NCBI RefSeq assembly: GCF_000196455.1
Contig: NC_014614.1
Coordinates: forward strand, 2,437,001-2,501,000
Reading direction: 5' to 3'
DNA: 64,000 nt
DNA from: Acetoanaerobium sticklandii
Lineage (GTDB): Bacteria > Bacillota > Clostridia > Peptostreptococcales > Filifactoraceae
Below the pieces are notes generated by a model. It saw only the letters and a program-made list of their open reading frames with translations, made no database searches and had not been told where the DNA came from. Position numbers and translations under genes: made by a program. Shown piece by piece: positions 49,233 through 58,278 of this stretch (position 1 is its first letter; every line of letters starts with the position of its first letter).

Positions 49233-50351
49233 TTATATTTTGCCTATTTCATTTGCAGCTTTTGACATTATGTCATCATATGATCTTATAACTTTTTGAC
49301 CGCTTTCGTAGCCTCTAAGCAAATTTATCATTTCAGCCATTTCTGATATTATATCTACGTTTGAGCCTTCTAAATATCCTTGGAGCACCTGTCCATCAAA
49401 CTCAGCTTCATCCGCTTCGATGCCATCTGCCATTGTAAGGTAGCTTTCTCCCTGCTTTATCATGCTCTCCGTGTTTGCTATGTTTACTACTCCAAGTGTA
49501 TCAATTTCCTCTGGCTCGCCATCTACGGTTGCCACTATGTTTCCAAATTTATCTATGTCTATTTTTGAAGCTCCCTCAGGAACTGAAATTTCATTGTCGC
49601 TGGCAGAAAGCACTACATTTCCACTATAATCCACTAAAATTCCTTCTGGATTAATAGAAAAACCACCATTTCTGCTATATTTTATTTGATTATCCTGCAT
49701 ATCTAATATTTTGAAAAATCCTTTACCCTCTATTGCTACGTGAAGAGGATTTTCTGTAGGGTCTAAATTACCTTGATTAAAGTTAATCATAGACCTGTCA
49801 GCTAGTGCTCCACCATTCATCGTTCCTATGACCTGAGCATTTACAGCTGTTATAACTCTAGCTACGTCTTGTCCGCCTGCTTGCAGTATGCCGTTTGGAA
49901 GTAGGGTAATCGCACCGTCTGGCGCTGAAATCGGATTGCCATTTACATCTAAAAGGTAGGCTCCAAACTTCGCATGAGTATTGCTGTCTGAATCTCTCAA
50001 AGCTGTTCTAAGGTATCCTTCCTCATCTCTAGTTATTTTAGCAGATTTATGATATCCTATGCCATGTCTATCTTCCATTCTAAAATATCCCGAGGTTATT
50101 TCTATGGACACAATCGAGTCATTTGTTTGAAAATCTGCTGGTGGATCTACGTTTACAAGTTGCCTAGTAGGTCTCAGATTATTTTCTACTCCATTTAGCT
50201 TTACCATGAGCTGTTCTGGAAAAGACTCTGTAACTAGAACATCTTTTTTAAATGCAGTAGTTTGAGAGTTTGCGATGTTGCTCGTGATTACATCTATTCT
50301 TTTTGAGTCCGTTCTCATGCCATTTGTAGCTGTATAAATACCTCTAAACAT
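49233..50351 (-). CDS. FlgF/FlhO-type flagellar rod protein
   Basis: A 372-residue rod-family protein. It starts MFRGIYTATNGMRTDSKRID with ITSNIANSQTTAFKKDV, carries the middle motif EGKGFFKIL and ends with the family pattern around SNVDIISEMAEMINLLRGYES. It corresponds to FlhO of Bacillus (proximal rod FlgF), fitting the mbl-flhO-flhP gene order. It is longer than typical FlgF (about 250), with an insert of roughly 100 residues in the first half (about 65-160). The start follows GGAGGGAATT; the frame is open four codons earlier. Confidence 0.9.
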   Translation of the reverse strand: MFRGIYTATNGMRTDSKRIDVITSNIANSQTTAFKKDVLVTESFPEQLMVKLNGVENNLRPTRQLVNVDPPADFQTNDSIVSIEITSGYFRMEDRHGIGYHKSAKITRDEEGYLRTALRDSDSNTHAKFGAYLLDVNGNPISAPDGAITLLPNGILQAGGQDVARVITAVNAQVIGTMNGGALADRSMINFNQGNLDPTENPLHVAIEGKGFFKILDMQDNQIKYSRNGGFSINPEGILVDYSGNVVLSASDNEISVPEGASKIDIDKFGNIVATVDGEPEEIDTLGVVNIANTESMIKQGESYLTMADGIEADEAEFDGQVLQGYLEGSNVDIISEMAEMINLLRGYESGQKVIRSYDDIMSKAANEIGKI

Positions 50352-50370
50352 AATTCCCTCCAAGTTTACA

Positions 50371-50398
50371 AAAAGTCTATTAGCTAGGCTAATAGACT
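50371..50398 (-). terminator. Terminator between mbl and the flgF-type gene
   Basis: The minus strand has AGTCTATTAGC, loop CTA, GCTAATAGACT and five T, placed just before the flgF-type ribosome binding site. The flagellar rod genes would then rely on readthrough or on a promoter overlapping this region. Confidence 0.78.
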
Positions 50399-50495
50399 CC
50401 TTATGTACATCATCTAATTTAATTCAGATTAATGCATTACAGGATATAGCCCTGTAACCTTTATCGACATTTCTATAGAATTTACCTATAGTTCT

Positions 50496-51515
50496 TTAGT
50501 ACCTTTTTTTAGTTGAGCGCTGTAATACCTTTATAGAATTAAGTGCTTCTCCCGTTCCTTTTGCAACACAAGAAATAGCATCGTCTGCTATATATACACT
50601 TATACCCGTTCTTTTAGCAATAAGCTTATCTAGTCCCCAAAGAAGAGACCCTCCACCAGTCATAAGGATTCCTTTGTCACTGATATCTGCTGATAGCTCC
50701 GGTGGTGTTTTTTCAAGCACATAGTGAACTGCATCAGCTATTTGTGCTACACTTTCTCTAAGCGCTTCTAATGTTTCTTCTGAAGATACCTTGATTGTTT
50801 CTGGAAGTCCTGAAACTAGGTTTCTTCCTCTTACATCCATAGTTACTTCCGTATCTCTTGGGAAAGCTGAACCGATGTTGATTTTGATTTCTTCAGCTGT
50901 ACGCTCTCCGATTAATATGCTGTGTTTCTTTCTCATGTACTTCACTATCGCCTCATCGAACTTATCTCCAGCGATTTTTATTGAGGTGCTTACAACTATA
51001 CCTCCAAGAGATATAACTGCAACATCAGAGGTTCCTCCCCCGATATCTACTACCATACTTCCGTTTGGCTGAGAAATCTCTATTCCAGCTCCTATAGCTG
51101 CTGCTATCGGCTCTTCAATTAAGAATACGTCTCTAGCTCCTGCTTCCATAGTAGCATCTATTACTGCTCTTTTTTCAACTTCCGTTACTCCTGATGGTAC
51201 ACAAACTATAATCTGAGGCTTGAAGAATCTAAATAGACCTACTCCTCCAGTAACTTTCTCTATGAAATGCTTTAGCATTTTTTCTGTAACATCGTAATCA
51301 GAAATAACTCCGTCTTTTAATGGACGAATTGCAACTATATTTCCAGGTGTACGACCTAGCATCCTTTGAGCTTCTTCACCGACAGCAAGCACCTTATTAG
51401 TGCTAGTGTCTATAGCTACAACTGATGGCTCCTGAAGTACTATCCCCTTGCCTTTTACATATACTAGTACTGACGCGGTACCTAAATCTATTCCAATATC
51501 TGGCGAAAATCCCAT
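50496..51515 (-). CDS. mbl: MreB/Mbl-type cell-shape actin homologue
   Basis: A 339-residue bacterial actin that positions cell-wall synthesis. It has the phosphate-1 loop GIDLGTASVLVYVKGKGIV, phosphate-2 MVVDIGGGTSDVAVISLG near residues 153-170, and GILMTGGGSLLWGLDKLI near 284-301. The neighbourhood (murA upstream, flgF/flgG-type downstream) matches Bacillus mbl rather than mreB, which sits with mreCD; hence the symbol. AAGGAGAATATAGAA precedes the ATG. Confidence 0.92.
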   Translation of the reverse strand: MGFSPDIGIDLGTASVLVYVKGKGIVLQEPSVVAIDTSTNKVLAVGEEAQRMLGRTPGNIVAIRPLKDGVISDYDVTEKMLKHFIEKVTGGVGLFRFFKPQIIVCVPSGVTEVEKRAVIDATMEAGARDVFLIEEPIAAAIGAGIEISQPNGSMVVDIGGGTSDVAVISLGGIVVSTSIKIAGDKFDEAIVKYMRKKHSILIGERTAEEIKINIGSAFPRDTEVTMDVRGRNLVSGLPETIKVSSEETLEALRESVAQIADAVHYVLEKTPPELSADISDKGILMTGGGSLLWGLDKLIAKRTGISVYIADDAISCVAKGTGEALNSIKVLQRSTKKRY

Positions 51516-51578
51516 TTCTATATTCTCCTTTTCATCAATAAATTATTCTCTAATCATTTTAACATTATTTGGAAAGAA

Positions 51579-52841
51579 TTAGTCCTCTATTTTTTCAATA
51601 TTTGCCCCTAATGAGGAAAGCTTCTTCACTATATCTACATATCCTCTTTCGACATGATAAATTTCAGTAACTCTAGTTTGTCCTTCTGCTACCATTCCAC
51701 TAAGAATAAGCGCTGCTCCAGCTCTTAAATCTGTAGCTACAACATTTGAGCCTTCAAGATTTTTTACGCCTTGAATTACTGCTGATTTTCCCTCTATTTT
51801 TATATCTGCTCCCATTCTGTTTAGCTCAGGAACATTCATAAATCTGTTTTCAAATACAGTTTCTATAACCATAGAATTGCCCTCAGCAATGCTAAGCAGT
51901 GCCATAAATGGAGACTGCAAATCTGTAGGAAAACCTGGATGAGGCATAGTTTTGATATCTGTAGGCATTATGTTTTTCGGCCCAATAACTCTTATAGTAG
52001 ATTCACCTTCTTCTACCACGCAACCCATTTCTATGAGTTTTGCCATTACCGGTCTAAGGTGATCTGGAATAACATTTTCCAGCACAATATCACCCTTGGT
52101 AATAGCTGCAGCTACCATGTAGGTTCCTGCTTCTATACGGTCAGGAATTACTATATGCTCAGCGCCGTGAAGGGCTTTTACTCCAGTTATTTTTATGGTT
52201 TTTGTTCCAGCTCCTTTAACCTTACCACCCATTTCATTGATAAAGTTAGAAAGATCTACTATTTCTGGCTCTTCTGCAGCATTTTCAATAACAGTAACGC
52301 CATCTGCAAGAGCTGCCGCCATCATTATATTTTCTGTAGCTCCAACAGAAGGGAAATCCAGATAAATCTTATGACCCTCTAGCCCTTTAGTGTGTGCTTC
52401 TACATAGCCATGCTCCATATCTACAAGTGCATTCATAGCTTTAAACCCTTTTAGATGCAAATCAATAGGTCTTGTACCTATAGCACATCCTCCAGGCATT
52501 GAAATTTTTGATCTGTTAAATCTCGCAAGCAGTGGCCCCATAATCAAAAATGAAGCTCTCATTTTGCTAACTAGCTCATATGGAGCATCATAGCTATTTA
52601 TGTTAGTAGCATCAACTACCAAAGTTTCATCTTTAAACTCAACCTTTGCACCTAAGTGGCGAAGTAAATCACTCATTACATGTACATCTCTTAAGTTTGG
52701 TACTCCCTTAATTGTAGATACACCGTCTGCAAGAAGTGTAGCTGCTATTACTGGAAGAACTGCGTTCTTTGCTCCACTGATTTTTACATTACCCTTTAAT
52801 GGTCCGCTTTTTCTCACTAGAATATGAGCCAAATTGTTCAT
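51579..52841 (-). CDS. murA: UDP-N-acetylglucosamine 1-carboxyvinyltransferase MurA
   Basis: MurA adds enolpyruvate from PEP to UDP-GlcNAc, the first committed step of peptidoglycan synthesis. The 420-residue protein has GPLKGNVKISGAKNAVLPV near the start (with the substrate-binding Lys-Asn), the catalytic Cys in MPGGCAIGTRPIDLHLKGF near residues 113-131, and a C-terminal LRAGAALILSGMVAEG. The ATG at 52841 is used; a TTG three codons on (LAHILVRKSG) is better spaced from AAAGGA and may be the true start. It lies upstream of mbl by 63 bases. Confidence 0.96.
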   Translation of the reverse strand: MNNLAHILVRKSGPLKGNVKISGAKNAVLPVIAATLLADGVSTIKGVPNLRDVHVMSDLLRHLGAKVEFKDETLVVDATNINSYDAPYELVSKMRASFLIMGPLLARFNRSKISMPGGCAIGTRPIDLHLKGFKAMNALVDMEHGYVEAHTKGLEGHKIYLDFPSVGATENIMMAAALADGVTVIENAAEEPEIVDLSNFINEMGGKVKGAGTKTIKITGVKALHGAEHIVIPDRIEAGTYMVAAAITKGDIVLENVIPDHLRPVMAKLIEMGCVVEEGESTIRVIGPKNIMPTDIKTMPHPGFPTDLQSPFMALLSIAEGNSMVIETVFENRFMNVPELNRMGADIKIEGKSAVIQGVKNLEGSNVVATDLRAGAALILSGMVAEGQTRVTEIYHVERGYVDIVKKLSSLGANIEKIED

Positions 52842-53193
52842 TCCTTTCGATTTTCCAAATATAAATCGCTTTTTTCATCCATTTTTAACCTGCCGGACTC
52901 TAATTGTCCCACATCATCTATTATTATAAAGTTGTATGCTATATTTTAAATTTTATTTTTTATCAAAGTCCAAATCTATTTATACCCTTTTTATCTGAAC
53001 ATGTCAATTTATATTTTACTATATAAATCATCTAGATAAAAGTATATATATTCTACTTAGAAAATTTATTGATTTCAAAGCAAATTTTTAGGGTTCTAAA
53101 AGTAAACCTTTACTTTCAAAACCCTTTATTCACAATTAAACTCTTGCTAATTCGCTCAATAAAAGCTTTTTAATGAGTCTTTTGACTTTTTAT
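52842..53193. other. Intergenic region upstream of murA
   Basis: This 352-base AT-rich gap has no plausible gene. A TATAAT on the minus strand at 52923-52928 is a likely murA -10, with a poor -35. A small hairpin GGAC-N7-GTCC is at 52895-52909. At 53090-53125 an interrupted inverted repeat (AGGGTT, AAAGTAAA / TTTACTTT, AACCCT) lies about 70 bases past the end of the 53194 gene; it could be a weak terminator, but no clean T-run follows on the minus strand. Confidence 0.5.
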
Positions 53194-53892
53194 TTAATTC
53201 TCAACCAGAGCCTTTTTAACTTGTATTGTGTAAAAGAATTTATTTGTATCATCTACATGAAATATATATTCTTTTCCATTTTCTTCAAATATTACAGATT
53301 TTAAAACTATACTTCCGTTATGGTCAATTATATTCTTACTCATCAAATAAGCTGTAGCATCTTCATAGCTGATTTCATTTACTATAGAGGTAAGTAAAAC
53401 TGCATTTTCTTTAAACCCTAGTGGGAAATGTCCGTTGTCTTCTTGATAAACTCCAATTACACCAACTTTTTCTATTTGATTGTCTTTTCCCTGGAATATC
53501 CCTATAAGTGAATTGGTTTTCTTAGTACTGTTTTGTTTAAATGAAATTTCCAAGCCAGATTTCAAAACATCTTCTATGCCTTTGTCGTATTTATAAATTT
53601 GGTTTTGCTGCAATAATTTTTCTTCATAAGCCGTTTTGAAAGCTTTTTCTGAGGAGTATAGCATATATTTTTCGACTTTTGCTCCTGCAAAAGAGCCTGC
53701 GTTTAACACGTCGCTTTTTGAAAGTACTAACATAGTCATAAAAACAAGCATGATTGAAAAAAGTGTCATAATATGTATTACGCTTAGTTTTCTTCTAGTT
53801 TTCTTAGGTCCTTGAATCATAGCTTCCTTAATGTTTTCTCTTCTTTGAATTCTAGCTGCCTGTTTTCTTTCACTGCGACTTGCCTTTCTCAT
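53194..53892 (-). CDS. Membrane-anchored protein of unknown function
   Basis: A 232-residue protein with a very basic N-terminus (MRKASRSERKQAARIQRRE...KKTRRK), one membrane segment near residues 37-60 (VIHIMTLFSIMLVFMTMLVL) and an extracytoplasmic domain of about 165 residues with a predicted alpha/beta character (IGIFQGKDNQIEKVGVIGVY, SYEDATAYLMSKN). This is type II topology. AGGGAGTG precedes the chosen ATG. I do not recognise the domain. Its position before murA-mbl recalls the cell-wall/sporulation gene neighbourhood of Bacillus, but no motif shows a sporulation role. Confidence 0.78.
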   Translation of the reverse strand: MRKASRSERKQAARIQRRENIKEAMIQGPKKTRRKLSVIHIMTLFSIMLVFMTMLVLSKSDVLNAGSFAGAKVEKYMLYSSEKAFKTAYEEKLLQQNQIYKYDKGIEDVLKSGLEISFKQNSTKKTNSLIGIFQGKDNQIEKVGVIGVYQEDNGHFPLGFKENAVLLTSIVNEISYEDATAYLMSKNIIDHNGSIVLKSVIFEENGKEYIFHVDDTNKFFYTIQVKKALVEN

Positions 53893-54027
53893 TCTACACT
53901 CCCTTTGCAATATTAAGCATATCCTTAAATATTACGTATCTATATTGATAATACTCAGTTAGTATTTATAATACTCTACATTATCAATTTTAATCGATTT
54001 GTAATAATCTAATTTTAATTCTTTTTT

Positions 54028-54084
54028 GAAAAAAAAGCTATAATTTGGTAAAAATAATTGAACTTTTTTCCAAATTATAGCTTT
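54028..54084 (-). terminator. Terminator after the YcdB-like gene
   Basis: The minus strand pairs AAAGCTATAATTTGG with CCAAATTATAGCTTT around a 21-base AT-rich loop and continues into eight T. It lies about 30 bases after the stop. Confidence 0.85.
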
Positions 54085-54113
54085 AGCCTTAGGCATATTA
54101 TTTAATTATAGTT

Positions 54114-55826
54114 CTATGGAGCTACAGCAGGTTCTGCATACATCACTGGATAGTCTATATACTTTCCAGTTTTTGCATCTATATAGCTTCCACTATAATG
54201 TCCATCCTTTGATACAAGTGAATATATTAGTTTTATTACAGGTTCACCTGTTTTTTGAGTTTGATTATAATCTAGGGTATATCTAAGCTGCATAGATTTG
54301 TCACTTAAGAATTTTTCCATTGCTTGCTCAGGCTTGATTAGTCCTTCAAGAGAATCGAAAGTTTTTTTGTCATCCCAGTATATTCCCATAGATTCTACTG
54401 TTTTAGTAACCCCATTGATTCTAATATCTATAAACTGCTCTTGAAACTCTGCTGATTCAACTTTTCTTGGGAATGTAAAGTAATATTCAGCTGGAGTGTA
54501 AGGATTTGATTCATAAACATAATTTACCTGCTCAAAATCCACTTGTTTTAATTGCTCTGGTGCTATTTTAGCAAGCTCCTTAATAGCCATTTCATAAGCT
54601 TGCTTATAGTTTATTACAGGTTTTTGGTTTGTTGGCATATCATAAGGCATACCTTCAATATACATAGGCATTCTTCCCATGAAAAGTACTTTGTTGTCTG
54701 AGATATTTATGCTTACATAGTATTCTAGCTTGGCCTTTGTATCTTTATAGGTCACGTATACGTTATTTGGGTCATATTCGCTATACTCTACTTTAGGAGT
54801 TAGTTCTACGCCGTAGACTTCCTTAAGAAGCATATTCGCCGCCTCTACCGCCTGACCTTTGTTTTCTGCTTTAAATTCAATAGGTTTTATATCTTTAGTA
54901 AGATTAGAAACCTCATCAGGAGTCATGTTAAATTTTTCTATAGTAACTGGTCCACCGAAATAATATATATTCTTTGTATGAGCATCTACTGCATCTCCAA
55001 AAGCAGTATCTATTATATAAACAGGAATAGCTCTTTTTTCATCACTAGGTGAAGTTACATATTTTAGCTCAGATGTAAACTTTTCCTTAGCAATCTTTAA
55101 GGCTTCCTCTGCAGTCAGCTTAGGAGTAGCATCTGGAAATTTTAAGCTCTTAGTATAATTCTGATAAAAAGACACCACTTTTCCTGTTGATAAATCAACA
55201 CTCACTGATATGAAATCTCCATCGTACTCTATGCCTTCATGAACTCTTTGATAGTAGTAATCTCCCATTACATATTCCTGATTGTATGGTGATTCTTCAA
55301 ATACTTTATATGTGAACTGTGATAAATCTAAGTCGGTCTTGTCTTTTAAGAATTCCTTTGCTATTTCATGACCTTTTTCTTTAGTCATCTTTCTCTTAGC
55401 TTCATAATCTATATTCATATTTGATACAGATATTATTTCTTTATTGTCTTCATAATAAGCTACGTAAGCTCCTCCGCCTCCATTTTCACTTTTCGGCATG
55501 AAGCTTACAGAGATATTTTCTCTGAAGTTCTTGTCCTTTGGAAACTGTTCATCGTTATAATCTGAAGAATAAAATACATCCAATATATAATCCTCAGATT
55601 TTAACTCAGTCCCAAAATAATCTTTCATTATGGCTTTAGCATAATCTATAGCCTCTAAATCTCTTTTTGTAAGCTCTCTTTGTTCTATAACTGCTGGAAC
55701 TGTGAGCTTTGAATCAAGCACTCCATTATCCATACCTACCATATTTGAATCCGCAAATGAAATTGCTGGTGAAGTAAGCATCGCGGTCATCATACTAAGT
55801 GCAATCAGTTTTTTATATTTCTTCAT
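54114..55826 (-). CDS. Secreted YcdB/PepSY-like repeat protein
   Basis: A 570-residue exported protein: a signal peptide at residues 1-25 (KKYKKLIALSMMTAMLTSPAISFA), then repeated PepSY/YcdB-like modules. Recurrent patterns are LTAEEALKIAKEKF, MTKEKGHEIAKEFLKD, NYKQAYEMAIKEL and IKPEQAMEKFLSD, each followed by a beta-rich part that includes DLSTGKVVSFYQNY and DAKTGKYIDYPV. Such proteins are thought to inhibit or chaperone extracellular proteases, or act at the cell wall; the partner is unknown. No S-layer (SLH) repeats are present. AGGAGGTGTTTTTT precedes the ATG. Confidence 0.85.
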   Translation of the reverse strand: MKKYKKLIALSMMTAMLTSPAISFADSNMVGMDNGVLDSKLTVPAVIEQRELTKRDLEAIDYAKAIMKDYFGTELKSEDYILDVFYSSDYNDEQFPKDKNFRENISVSFMPKSENGGGGAYVAYYEDNKEIISVSNMNIDYEAKRKMTKEKGHEIAKEFLKDKTDLDLSQFTYKVFEESPYNQEYVMGDYYYQRVHEGIEYDGDFISVSVDLSTGKVVSFYQNYTKSLKFPDATPKLTAEEALKIAKEKFTSELKYVTSPSDEKRAIPVYIIDTAFGDAVDAHTKNIYYFGGPVTIEKFNMTPDEVSNLTKDIKPIEFKAENKGQAVEAANMLLKEVYGVELTPKVEYSEYDPNNVYVTYKDTKAKLEYYVSINISDNKVLFMGRMPMYIEGMPYDMPTNQKPVINYKQAYEMAIKELAKIAPEQLKQVDFEQVNYVYESNPYTPAEYYFTFPRKVESAEFQEQFIDIRINGVTKTVESMGIYWDDKKTFDSLEGLIKPEQAMEKFLSDKSMQLRYTLDYNQTQKTGEPVIKLIYSLVSKDGHYSGSYIDAKTGKYIDYPVMYAEPAVAP

Positions 55827-55918
55827 AAAAAACACCTCCTATTTTGATTTCTACCATAATTATAATTCCCGAATCACCCTCAGGCATTACAAATTACTTA
55901 CAAATAGGAGGCATTTTG

Positions 55919-56623
55919 TTACATTCCAATTAATTTTTTTATTCTGTTTTCTATGCCATTTGCCCAGTTAGGGTCTGTAGCATATTTTTTCCCTATAGCA
56001 CTGATGCTATATCCATTAAAATATTTTCCATCTGGCTGAAGATAATTTTCCGATAGGTATTTTGCCACAGTATCTATGCTCTCATCAAAGCTCTTAAAGC
56101 CTTTTGCACTACTGTATGGAGAATTGTCATAGGCCTGAAAACCAAAAAGATTATTTTTATCTTTTGCTATTCTGCTAGTTCCATAATTTGATTCGTGAAT
56201 AGCAAGCCCAAGCAGAAAGAGTGCATTTACTCCATGTTCCTCTTCTGCCTTTTTAAACGCTGAGCCTAAGCCTTCAAGAGCTGTTCCTTGAAGCTTTGAA
56301 TCTATGTAGGAAGCACTTACCTTGCTTTTTTCTCTTACATTTGAAGATGCTATTAATCCATTTTCTGCTAGTTTGTTTGCATAGGGGTTGTTAATAGGAG
56401 CAGCATAATTGGAAATCTCTCCTAGGCTTCTACTTTGCTGAAACAGCAAGTCTATCATGAAATCATTTGCACCTAAATCACCCGACGAAGAAGGAACCTC
56501 CACAGTGGGAATATTTAATTTTGTTTCCAAAATTGCTTTAAATCGCTCTTTTGTTTCATAATAGCTCTGGCTAGGCCCTGAAAAACCATTTATATTAATA
56601 GAATTTTTTATTTTTATATCCAT
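55919..56623 (-). CDS. Endo-beta-N-acetylglucosaminidase domain protein without signal peptide
   Basis: A 234-residue peptidoglycan hydrolase of the glucosaminidase/FlgJ type. An N-terminal part of about 115 residues of unclear nature is followed by the catalytic domain: FLLGLAIHESNYGTSRIAKD (likely catalytic Glu in HES), NNLFGFQAYD, and a C-terminal YATDPNWANGIENRIKKLI. No signal peptide or membrane segment is seen with the start chosen here (MDIKIKN, after AGGGAGATAATATCT) or with the open extension upstream. Export by the flagellar type III route, as for FlgJ, would explain that, but this is inference. Confidence 0.85.
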   Translation of the reverse strand: MDIKIKNSININGFSGPSQSYYETKERFKAILETKLNIPTVEVPSSSGDLGANDFMIDLLFQQSRSLGEISNYAAPINNPYANKLAENGLIASSNVREKSKVSASYIDSKLQGTALEGLGSAFKKAEEEHGVNALFLLGLAIHESNYGTSRIAKDKNNLFGFQAYDNSPYSSAKGFKSFDESIDTVAKYLSENYLQPDGKYFNGYSISAIGKKYATDPNWANGIENRIKKLIGM

Positions 56624-56716
56624 AGATATTATCTCCCTGTACTTTTTCATATATGTACTCAATATATATTATATCGTTTAAATCTCAATTTTCTATAGTT
56701 CTTTAACTCCATTTTC

Positions 56717-56746
56717 TTGAAATGAATATCACTTTCAGTATATAAT
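56717..56746 (+). promoter_or_regulatory. Sigma-A promoter of mgtE
   Basis: TTGAAA, 18 bases, TATAAT on the plus strand. Transcription would start near 56753, giving a leader of about 142 nt before mgtE. Confidence 0.7.
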
Positions 56747-56752
56747 GGCTAA

Positions 56753-56894
56753 GGGTATAAAATACTATTAAAAGGCAGGTGAGTACTTGTGGACCATAGT
56801 CCGTCGCCCGAACGGTTATTTCAAAAAATAAAATTGAATATGCAGGGCCCAAGTACTCATCTTTACTTGGGCGGTTGCTCAAGGAGGTTTTTTA
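56753..56894 (+). promoter_or_regulatory. Structured mgtE leader with mutually exclusive helices (candidate riboswitch)
   Basis: GAGTACTTG (56781-56789) pairs exactly with CAAGTACTC (56850-56858). Inside this 9-bp stem are a hairpin GGAC-CATA-GTCC (56791-56802), a GCCC/GGGC pairing (56806-56809 with 56845-56848) and an AT-rich arm, making a compact junction. The 3' strand is also part of a second perfect 9-bp hairpin, GCCCAAGTA (56847-56855) with TACTTGGGC (56864-56872), so the two folds exclude each other. The second hairpin ends just before AAGGAGG, the mgtE ribosome binding site. No T-run terminator is seen. The conserved cores I know for the M-box and other metal riboswitches are not visible. 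Confidence 0.68.
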
Positions 56895-58226
56895 ATGGAA
56901 AAAATTCTAGATTATATCAAGGCAGGAAAGCCTGTAAATGCTAGAGCTGAACTACTTGAGATGAATGTTGTCGATATCGCTACATTGCTTGAAGACGTGG
57001 ATAGAGACGACCTAGTTATCCTTTTTAGGATATTGCCAAAGGACACTGCGGCCGAAGTCTTTTCGTATCTGACTAAGGTAGATAGAGCTCATATTATAGA
57101 GTCTCTAACAGACAAGGAAATTTCCGGAATCATAGACAAGCTATTTATGGACGATACCGTAGATTTCATAGAAGAGATGCCTGCAAACATTGTAAAAAAA
57201 GTGCTTAAAAACACTGATGATGATACGCGTAAGATGATAAATTCTCTGCTTAGCTATCCAGATGACTCTGCCGGTAGTATTATGACTACTGAATTTGTGG
57301 ATATCAAAAAAGAAATGACAGTCATGGATGCTATCGCTCACATAAGAAAAACAGGTGTAGACAAAGAAACCATCGATACACTCTATGTTATCGATTCAAA
57401 CAGAAAACTAGAAGGCATAGTCCCTATAAGAAAAATTCTGCTTAGCGATGAAAACCTTTTAATCGAGGATATAATGGATACAAGCTTCGTTTATATCTAC
57501 ACCCTAGATGACCAAGAGGATGTCGCTTCTATGTTTAAAAAGTACGATTATTTTTCCATGCCCGTAACTGATAGTGAAAATAGGCTGGTTGGAATTATAA
57601 CTATAGATGACATACTAGACATAATAGAAGAGGAAAATGAAGAGGATTTTGCGAAAATGAACGCTCTTGCACCATCAGATGAGGAATATCTAGATTCATC
57701 TGTATACTCTCTGGCTAAGCAAAGAATCATGTGGTTATTGATACTGATGATATCCGCTACTTTTACCGGAATCATAATCAGGCAATACGAAAGTGTACTG
57801 AGCTCTGTAGTTATACTTGCTTCATTTATTCCTATGCTCATGGATACTGGTGGAAACTCAGGTTCTCAGTCATCCACTCTTATCATACGTGGCTTAGCTT
57901 TAGGCGAGCTCGAAATTGCTGACTATCCTAAGATTTTATGGAAGGAATTCAGAGTGAGTATAGTAGTTGGCTTGGTACTTGCTTTTATTAATTTCCTAAG
58001 AATATATTTGCTGGAGAGAGTTGATTTTATAGTTTCTCTCACAGTATGCATAAGCTTATTTGCAACAGTAGTGCTTGCAAAAGTAGTAGGAGGAATGCTT
58101 CCTCTTATCGCAAAAAAGTTTAAGCTAGATCCTGCCATAATGGCAGCACCTCTTGTTACTACAATTGTGGATACCTTTGCACTTATGGTATATTTCTCTA
58201 CCGCAAGTTTGCTTATGGGTCTTTAA
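56895..58226 (+). CDS. mgtE: Magnesium transporter MgtE
   Basis: A 443-residue magnesium channel: a cytoplasmic N domain of alpha-superhelical repeats (1 to about 125), two CBS domains (about 126-250: SAGSIMTTEFVDI, IDTLYVIDSNRKLEG, VTDSENRLVGIITIDDILDII), a connecting helix, then five membrane helices with FIPMLMDTGGNSGSQSSTLIIRG near 312-334 and the pore Asp in TTIVDTFALMVYF. The N and CBS domains bind magnesium and gate the pore. AAGGAGG precedes the ATG. An intricate leader suggests extra control of expression. Confidence 0.96.
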   Translation: MEKILDYIKAGKPVNARAELLEMNVVDIATLLEDVDRDDLVILFRILPKDTAAEVFSYLTKVDRAHIIESLTDKEISGIIDKLFMDDTVDFIEEMPANIVKKVLKNTDDDTRKMINSLLSYPDDSAGSIMTTEFVDIKKEMTVMDAIAHIRKTGVDKETIDTLYVIDSNRKLEGIVPIRKILLSDENLLIEDIMDTSFVYIYTLDDQEDVASMFKKYDYFSMPVTDSENRLVGIITIDDILDIIEEENEEDFAKMNALAPSDEEYLDSSVYSLAKQRIMWLLILMISATFTGIIIRQYESVLSSVVILASFIPMLMDTGGNSGSQSSTLIIRGLALGELEIADYPKILWKEFRVSIVVGLVLAFINFLRIYLLERVDFIVSLTVCISLFATVVLAKVVGGMLPLIAKKFKLDPAIMAAPLVTTIVDTFALMVYFSTASLLMGL

Positions 58227-58278
58227 AAAAAGCCTTATGAGAAGTCAAAACAAAATGACTTTTCATAAGGCTTTTTAA
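58225..58278. terminator. Bidirectional terminator between mgtE and asnS
   Basis: AAAAAGCCTTATGAgAAGTCA pairs with TGACTTtTCATAAGGCTTTTT around AAACAAAA. T-runs lie on both strands and serve the converging mgtE and asnS genes. Confidence 0.93.

Noticed and set aside
56753..56894. Classical M-box magnesium riboswitch upstream of mgtE
   Set aside because: The leader is shorter and I do not find the conserved M-box core segments; a covariance-model search is needed for certainty.
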